DNA of 64,000 nucleotides from Opitutia bacterium (GTDB taxonomy: Bacteria; Verrucomicrobiota; Verrucomicrobiia; Opitutales; UBA953), in assembly GCA_947453335.1 (NCBI GenBank), contig CANGFP010000001.1:124001-188000 (forward strand), read 5' to 3'. Below the pieces are notes generated by a model, which saw only the letters and a list, made by a program, of their open reading frames with translations, searched no databases and was not told the DNA's origin. The stretch's first letter is position 1. Each line of letters starts with the position of its first letter. Positions 59,821 through 64,000 of the stretch are shown here, piece by piece. The position numbers and the translations under genes were made by a program.

Positions 59821-59890
59821 GGTGCCACCCACGAACAACGGGGTCAGGCTACGATGTTGTAGCCTGACCCCATCGTCGGTGGGTGGCACC
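59821..59890. repeat. large REP hairpin before the phosphoesterase gene
   Basis: A two-part hairpin: GGTGCCACCCAC (59821-59832) pairs with GTGGGTGGCACC (59879-59890), and GGGGTCAGGCTAC (59840-59852) pairs with GTAGCCTGACCCC (59859-59871). The core is the same as the RAYT-associated REPs, with an added outer arm. Confidence 0.85.
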
Positions 59891-59933
59891 GATATCGGTT
59901 TGAGGTCTTACGCGGCGTATATAGAAATCCCGC

Positions 59934-61028
59934 ATGCTACCCCGCAGGTCCTTCCTGAAGCTTGGTGCCGCCGCGTCTCTCGCCGCTCTTCCGGGAGTCA
60001 CGGCCCGTTTGGCGGCCGCCGCCCAGCCGGCCTTCACGCCCACCGCATTTGCCGTTGTCGGCGACACGCACTACTTCGCCGACAAGGACGACCCGACCTC
60101 GCTCCAGGCCACTTCGCGCGCCACCACCTCGGCGCTCATCGAGCAGCTCAACCGCCTGCCTGGCGCGGAACTCCCCGCCTCGTTGGGTGGCGGCAAGGTC
60201 CTGCCGTTGAGCCAGGTGATCCACGTTGGCGACTGCATCGACAGCGGCGACAAGAACGGCGCGGTCATCTCCAAGATGCAGGCCACCGAGTGGAAGGAAT
60301 GGCAGGCCGACTACGGCTTGGACGGCAAGGACGGCCGCCTGAAGTTCCCCACGTACGAGATCCACGGCAACCATGACGGACCGCACGGCAAAGGCCTCGT
60401 CCTGGATGGCATCATCGCGCGCAACAAGCAGCGCAAGGACCTCAAGGCGATCTCGAGCAACGGCCTCCACTACGCGTGGGTCGTGAACGGCATCCACTTC
60501 GTCAACCTTGGCATCACCGTCGGCCAGGTGAAGTCCGTCGCCCGTCGGCGCCGCTACGACCCGATGGACAGCCTCGACTTCCTCGTCGACTACCTCGCCA
60601 AGCACGTCGGGAAGTCGGGCGCCCCTGTCGTCATCTCCCACCACGTCGACTTCGCCCGCTACGCCTTGCCGGTCTCCGACGAACTCGTCCTCAAGAACGA
60701 GTGGGATTACGCGGACGTGCACGCCTTCCATGAGGCCCTCAAGCCGTACCGCATCGCCGGCATCTTCTACGGCCATACCCATGTCCGCGCCGTCTTCGCG
60801 TGGCGTGGGCCGAAGCCCGACCCCGTCGTCGCCGGCAAGCCGCTGCCGGCGGGCATCCCCACCTTCAACACCGACAACGCCGCCCACTTCGGCGGCCCCA
60901 CGCAGGCCTTCCTGTACGTCGAAGTCCACGCCGAGGACATCCTCGTCCGCGAACTCGCCACCAAGGACTACTGGAAGACCTCGTACTGGACCGAGCTCAG
61001 CTGGCGCCTTCCGCACTACACGGGCTGA
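59934..61028 (+). CDS. Tat-exported calcineurin-like metallophosphoesterase
   Basis: The 364-residue product begins with a twin-arginine signal (L-P-R-R-S-F-L-K). It carries the metallophosphoesterase motifs G-D-T-H near residue 43, G-D-C-I-D near residue 98, G-N-H-D near residue 143 and the final G-H-T-H near residue 281. It would hydrolyse phosphoesters in the periplasm with a two-metal centre. Folding before export through Tat agrees with metal loading in the cytoplasm. The specific substrate is unknown. Related REP hairpins stand on both sides of the gene (59821-59890 and 61034-61113). Confidence 0.9.
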   Translation: MLPRRSFLKLGAAASLAALPGVTARLAAAAQPAFTPTAFAVVGDTHYFADKDDPTSLQATSRATTSALIEQLNRLPGAELPASLGGGKVLPLSQVIHVGDCIDSGDKNGAVISKMQATEWKEWQADYGLDGKDGRLKFPTYEIHGNHDGPHGKGLVLDGIIARNKQRKDLKAISSNGLHYAWVVNGIHFVNLGITVGQVKSVARRRRYDPMDSLDFLVDYLAKHVGKSGAPVVISHHVDFARYALPVSDELVLKNEWDYADVHAFHEALKPYRIAGIFYGHTHVRAVFAWRGPKPDPVVAGKPLPAGIPTFNTDNAAHFGGPTQAFLYVEVHAEDILVRELATKDYWKTSYWTELSWRLPHYTG

Positions 61029-61033
61029 CCTTA

Positions 61034-61113
61034 GTGCCGCCCACGAACAACGGGGTCAGGCTACGATGTTGGTGCCTGACCCTGTTGTTGTAGCCTGACC
61101 CCGTCATCGGTGG
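61034..61113. repeat. REP hairpin after the phosphoesterase gene
   Basis: GTGCCGCCCACGAACAACGG at 61034-61053 and GGGGTCAGGCTAC (61052-61064) face GTAGCCTGACCCC (61090-61102) and a degenerate GTGG arm, with a second GCCTGACC copy inside. It matches the hairpin at 59821-59890 in sequence and plan. Confidence 0.8.
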
Positions 61114-61121
61114 CCCTGGGA

Positions 61122-61751
61122 TCAGCGGACCAGCGCCGGGAAGAGTTTGCCGAGGCCGTCGGCCATGATCTCGACGCCGATGGCGGCGAGGACGAGGCCC
61201 ATGAGGCGGGTCATGACGTTGATGCCGGTCTGGCCGAGGAAGCGCGTTATGCGCGCGCTGGCCGCGAGGCAGGCGAATGTCGCGAGCGCCCCGACGACCG
61301 CGTAGCCGACGAGGAGCGCCTGATCGGCGAAGCCGTGCGACTTCTCCGCGTAGATGACCATCGTCGAGATCGTGGCCGGTCCCGTGATGAGCGGCACCGC
61401 CAGCGGCGAGACCGCCACGCTGTCGCCGGCGTCCAGCTTCTCCGTCGCCTGGTTGAGGTCGCTCGAGGAACTGTCGGCCGGTTGGGCGTTGAGCATCTGC
61501 ACGGCGTTGATGAGCAGCAGCACGCCGCCGCCGACCTGGAAGGACGCGATGGAGATCCCGAAGAAGCGCAGCAGCTGCAGACCCGCGAGCGCGCTCAGCG
61601 CGATCACGAGGAACACCGTCAGCGTGCTCACCCAGATGGTGCGCTGCCGTTGGGCCGGCGTCAGGCGCGACGTGAAATGGATGAAGAACGGGATCACCCC
61701 GATGGGGTTGAGCACGGCGAGCAACGTGAGCAGCGGCTTCAGGACATCCAT
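61122..61751 (-). CDS. MarC-family integral membrane protein
   Basis: From the ATG at 61751 the product is 209 residues with six hydrophobic segments, the N-P-I-G-V-I-P-F-F motif near residue 15 and P-L-A-V-P-L-I-T-G-P-A-T-I near residue 119, which define the MarC/UPF0056 family. Its transported substrate is not known; early links to multiple drug resistance were not upheld. Length and motif order are normal. No co-directed neighbour lies near enough for an operon. Confidence 0.9.
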   Translation of the reverse strand: MDVLKPLLTLLAVLNPIGVIPFFIHFTSRLTPAQRQRTIWVSTLTVFLVIALSALAGLQLLRFFGISIASFQVGGGVLLLINAVQMLNAQPADSSSSDLNQATEKLDAGDSVAVSPLAVPLITGPATISTMVIYAEKSHGFADQALLVGYAVVGALATFACLAASARITRFLGQTGINVMTRLMGLVLAAIGVEIMADGLGKLFPALVR

Positions 61752-61869
61752 GGCGAGCGCTTCACGATGCGGCGCGCCAGGGCGGACGCAACGCCGTGAA
61801 ACGACCAGCAACGCTCATTCCGGCGAGGGCCGCCGGTTGTCCGACCGCATTCGCTCCTTAACGCGGCGG

Positions 61870-62733
61870 TTACGCCGTCAAACGCTCAAGGCACTCCGCG
61901 TAGAGCGCCTGCGTCTTCGCCACGACGTCGTCGGGCAGGCGCGGGCCGGGCGCGGTCTTGTTCCACGGCTGGGCCTCGAGCCAATCGCGCACGAACTGCT
62001 TGTCGTAGGAAGGCTGGGCGCGGCCGGGCTGCCAGGTGGACGCCGGCCAGTAGCGGGAGGAGTCGGGCGTCAGCACTTCGTCGATGAGCACGAGCGAGCC
62101 GTCGGGCGCGGTGCCGAACTCGAACTTCGTGTCGGCGAGGATCACGCCTGCCTTGGCGGCGCGTTCGGCGCCCATGCGGTAGAGCGCGATGGACGTGTCG
62201 TGCACCGTGCGGAAGACCTTGGCGCCGAGGATCTGCTCGCACTGCGCGTTGGTGATGGCCTCGTCGTGGCCTTCGGCGGCCTTGGTCGACGGCGTGAAGA
62301 TCGGCGTCGGCAGCTTCGAGCCGTCGAGCAGGCCCGTGGGCAGGGCGTGGTCGAGGATGGCGCCGCTCTTCTTGTACTCCTTGAAGCCGCTGCCGGCGAG
62401 GTAGCCGCGCACGACGGCCTCGACGGGCAACGGCTGCAGCTTGCGCACCAGCATCGAGCGCGGAATCAGGTGCTCGTGGCCCTTGAGCGCGCGGGCGAGC
62501 GCGGCGGCATGGTCGGGCACCAAATGCGTCGGGAAGAGCGCCTTCGCCTGTTCGAACCACCAAAGGCTGATGTGCGTGAGCAGGATGCCTTTGCCCGGGA
62601 CGCCGTTGGGCATGACCACGTCGAACGCCGAAAGTCGGTCGGTCGCCACGATGAGGTAGTGTTCGCCCAGGTCGAAGACCTCGCGGACCTTGCCCTTGGC
62701 CTTCAGCGGGAAAGGCAGGCCGGTCACGGTCAT
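61870..62733 (-). CDS. purC: phosphoribosylaminoimidazole-succinocarboxamide synthase
   Basis: PurC makes SAICAR from CAIR, aspartate and ATP in purine synthesis. The product has G-K-V-R-E-V-F-D-L-G near residue 15, L-I-V-A-T-D-R-L-S-A-F-D-V, the V-V-R-G-Y-L-A-G-S-G-F signature and L-I-D-E-V-L-T-P-D-S-S-R-Y-W. I chose the ATG at 62733 because AAGGAAG lies 5 bases upstream, giving 287 residues. The ATG at 62766 would add 11 residues. The motif set is complete, so it should be active. It is divergent from the TatD-type gene. Confidence 0.95.
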   Translation of the reverse strand: MTVTGLPFPLKAKGKVREVFDLGEHYLIVATDRLSAFDVVMPNGVPGKGILLTHISLWWFEQAKALFPTHLVPDHAAALARALKGHEHLIPRSMLVRKLQPLPVEAVVRGYLAGSGFKEYKKSGAILDHALPTGLLDGSKLPTPIFTPSTKAAEGHDEAITNAQCEQILGAKVFRTVHDTSIALYRMGAERAAKAGVILADTKFEFGTAPDGSLVLIDEVLTPDSSRYWPASTWQPGRAQPSYDKQFVRDWLEAQPWNKTAPGPRLPDDVVAKTQALYAECLERLTA

Positions 62734-62867
62734 CAAGGCTTCCTTGGGCAAGGGCGGCGTTTTCATCCTGCCACGGAGATAGGCGAGGGCGGGGCGAGAG
62801 GGCAAGGAGAACGCGCGCCGATTCGGCGTTGAGGCGCGGCCCTGTTCCTTCAGGATGGCGGTCCCGG

Positions 62868-63665
62868 ATGCTCGTCCACGACGCCCATTGCCATTACCAG
62901 TTCGCCGAAGTCCCGGCCGCGGCCGTCGACCTCGCCCGCCGCGAAGGCGTCGGCTACGCGGTCGTCAACGGCAGCGCGCCGGTCGACTGGCCGGACGTCG
63001 CCGCGTTGGCGGCGCGGGACGCCCGCAACCTGCCGGCGTTCGGCCTGCATCCTTGGGACGTCCCTACCGCGCCCGTCGGGTGGGAAGCGTTGCTGCGGGA
63101 GACCCTCGTCGCGCATCCGCAGGCCTCGGTCGGAGAGATGGGCCTGGACCGTTGGGTGGAAGGCCACGACCCGGTCGCGCAGGAAACCGCCTTCCGCGCG
63201 CAGCTTGCTTTGGCCGTCGAGCTGGAGCGTCCGCTGACCATCCACTGCGTCCGCGCCATCGGACCGCTCATGGACATCCTCCGCGCCACGCCCGTGCCTC
63301 GGCGCGGGTTCCTCCTCCACAGCTGGAACGGCCCTGTCGAACTCGTGCCCGAGCTCGCCGGCCTCGGCGCCTACTTCTCCTTCAGCGCGCATCACCTCCG
63401 TCCGACCAAGGCGGACCTCCGCGCGCAGTTCGCCGCCGCGATCCCCGCGGACCGCGTGCTCGTCGAGACCGACGCCCCGGCGCTGTGCCCGGCGCCCGAA
63501 CATCGCCGGTACGAACTCCCGCCGGACGCCGCGGGCGTCGCGCAGAACCACCCCGCCAACCTCCTCGTCAACCTGGAGGAACTCGCGCGCACGCGCGGGC
63601 TTTCTCCGGAAACGGCCGCGGAGCTCACGTGCGCGAACTTCGCGCGCCTATTCCTGGGGCAGTAG
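62868..63665 (+). CDS. TatD-family hydrolase
   Basis: Starting at the ATG at 62868, the 265-residue product is a TatD-type metal-dependent hydrolase with the H-C-H metal motif (D-A-H-C-H near residue 8), G-E-M-G-L-D near residue 87, I-H-C near residue 124 and the late D in E-T-D-A-P near residue 204. TatD proteins are 3'-5' DNA exonucleases or act in quality control. The specific role of this copy is unknown. Its stop overlaps the end of the converging TcdA-like gene by 18 bases. Confidence 0.9.
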   Translation: MLVHDAHCHYQFAEVPAAAVDLARREGVGYAVVNGSAPVDWPDVAALAARDARNLPAFGLHPWDVPTAPVGWEALLRETLVAHPQASVGEMGLDRWVEGHDPVAQETAFRAQLALAVELERPLTIHCVRAIGPLMDILRATPVPRRGFLLHSWNGPVELVPELAGLGAYFSFSAHHLRPTKADLRAQFAAAIPADRVLVETDAPALCPAPEHRRYELPPDAAGVAQNHPANLLVNLEELARTRGLSPETAAELTCANFARLFLGQ

Positions 63666-64000
63666 CGCGAGCCGCAGCGCCTCGCCCGCGGCCGCCAGCC
63701 CGAACGCGCCGGCCACGTGGGACGCCGTCCCGTAGCCCCATTCGCAGTTCGGGTGCAGGTCTTCGCCCTCGGGGATCTCGCCGCCCGGCAGCCCCGCGCA
63801 ATCTGTCGGCTGCGTGAACGGCTCGTCGGACCACACGCACGACACCCCGAACGGCGCCTTGCCGCGGGGGAAGTCGAAGTTCTGCCGCAGCCGCTTGCGG
63901 ACCAGCATCATCAGCGGGTCGTCGCGCGAATCGCGGAGGTCGGTGACCTTGAGCCGCGTCCCGTCGAGCCGCCCCGCGCAGCCCCCGACCGTGACCACGC
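63648..64000 (-). CDS. tcdA: TcdA-like tRNA threonylcarbamoyladenosine dehydratase, 3' part
   Basis: Only the C-terminal 116 or so residues are in the window; the start is beyond the right edge. The region has D-L-R-D-S-R-D-D-P-L-M-M-L-V-R-K-R-L-R, typical of the E1-like TcdA/CsdL C-terminal part, then the P-F-G-V-S-C-V-W-S-D-E segment and a G-T-A-S-H-V-A-G-A-F-G-L-A-A-A-G-E-A helix. TcdA cyclises t6A to ct6A in tRNA using ATP. The ATP-binding half is not visible, so activity cannot be judged. It converges on and overlaps the TatD-type gene. Confidence 0.85.
   Translation of the reverse strand, partial: VVTVGGCAGRLDGTRLKVTDLRDSRDDPLMMLVRKRLRQNFDFPRGKAPFGVSCVWSDEPFTQPTDCAGLPGGEIPEGEDLHPNCEWGYGTASHVAGAFGLAAAGEALRLALLPQE

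Noticed and set aside
61354-62832. 492-codon plus-strand open frame across marC and purC
   Set aside because: It crosses two well-supported minus-strand genes and has low-complexity composition.

Overview
The window reads as a GC-rich bacterial chromosome segment. I infer Verrucomicrobiota, probably an Opitutae-like lineage. The grounds are two very large PVC-type dehydrogenases fused to a C-terminal cytochrome c (38.9-42.0 and 54.2-57.2 kb), a DUF4380-like lipoprotein, PEP-CTERM and Tat-exported proteins, GH79 and GH99-like secreted enzymes, and few clear Shine-Dalgarno sites. No rRNA or taxonomic marker is present, so the assignment is inference.

Layout. 0-3.2 kb: the 5' part of a Sel1-like membrane protein, a HigB/HigA-like toxin-antitoxin pair set between two copies of a composite repeat, and an M48-like membrane protein that has lost all three HExxH catalytic residues. 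3.3-6.9 kb (minus strand): a coiled-coil protein and a protein with two HEPN-type Rx4H motifs. Beyond a terminator lie a GRDP-like protein ending in a CX3CX3CX3C tail and a TauD-like oxygenase. 7.1-24.2 kb (plus strand): a probable defence island with a large helical protein, a small Cys-rich protein, a beta-CASP metallo-beta-lactamase nuclease, a Sel1 protein, an unknown protein, a half-size HsdS, HsdM, HsdS, HsdR, a YgjP-like metallopeptidase and three unknown proteins. 24.2-33.5 kb: a HAF-like repeat protein with a PEP-CTERM tail, a Blc lipocalin, a RAYT transposase with its REP hairpins, a Dabb protein, a VapBC-like pair, a frameshifted ORF6N gene, a YeiH-family transporter and many intergenic repeats.

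33.5-47.4 kb: carbohydrate and envelope functions. These are a GH79-like hydrolase, a secreted C39-like peptidase, a TonB-like anchored protein, tRNA-Ser(CGA) with a tandemly duplicated 3' end, a PVC-type dehydrogenase, a GH99-like protein, a Gfo/Idh/MocA oxidoreductase, an MFS transporter and a PAS-AraC regulator. 47.6-54.1 kb: a small cytochrome c and a near-complete ebo cluster (TatD-like EboB, EboE, UbiA-like EboC, EboD, EboF) led by a 100-residue protein in the EboA position. 54.2-64 kb: a second PVC-type dehydrogenase, tRNA-Gln(CTG), secreted lipoproteins, a Tat-exported phosphoesterase between two REP hairpins, MarC, PurC, a TatD-type hydrolase and the 3' part of a TcdA-like gene.

The most interesting candidates are: (1) the R-M operon with a complete beta-CASP nuclease and a half-HsdS; (2) the GRDP-like/TauD pair with its regular Cys tail; (3) the tandem-HEPN and coiled-coil pair; (4) an intergenic composite repeat built from GGGTTG-type heptamers, TCGA-rich spacers and GC-rich palindromes; (5) the RAYT/REP system, whose hairpins supply C-terminal codons to two genes.
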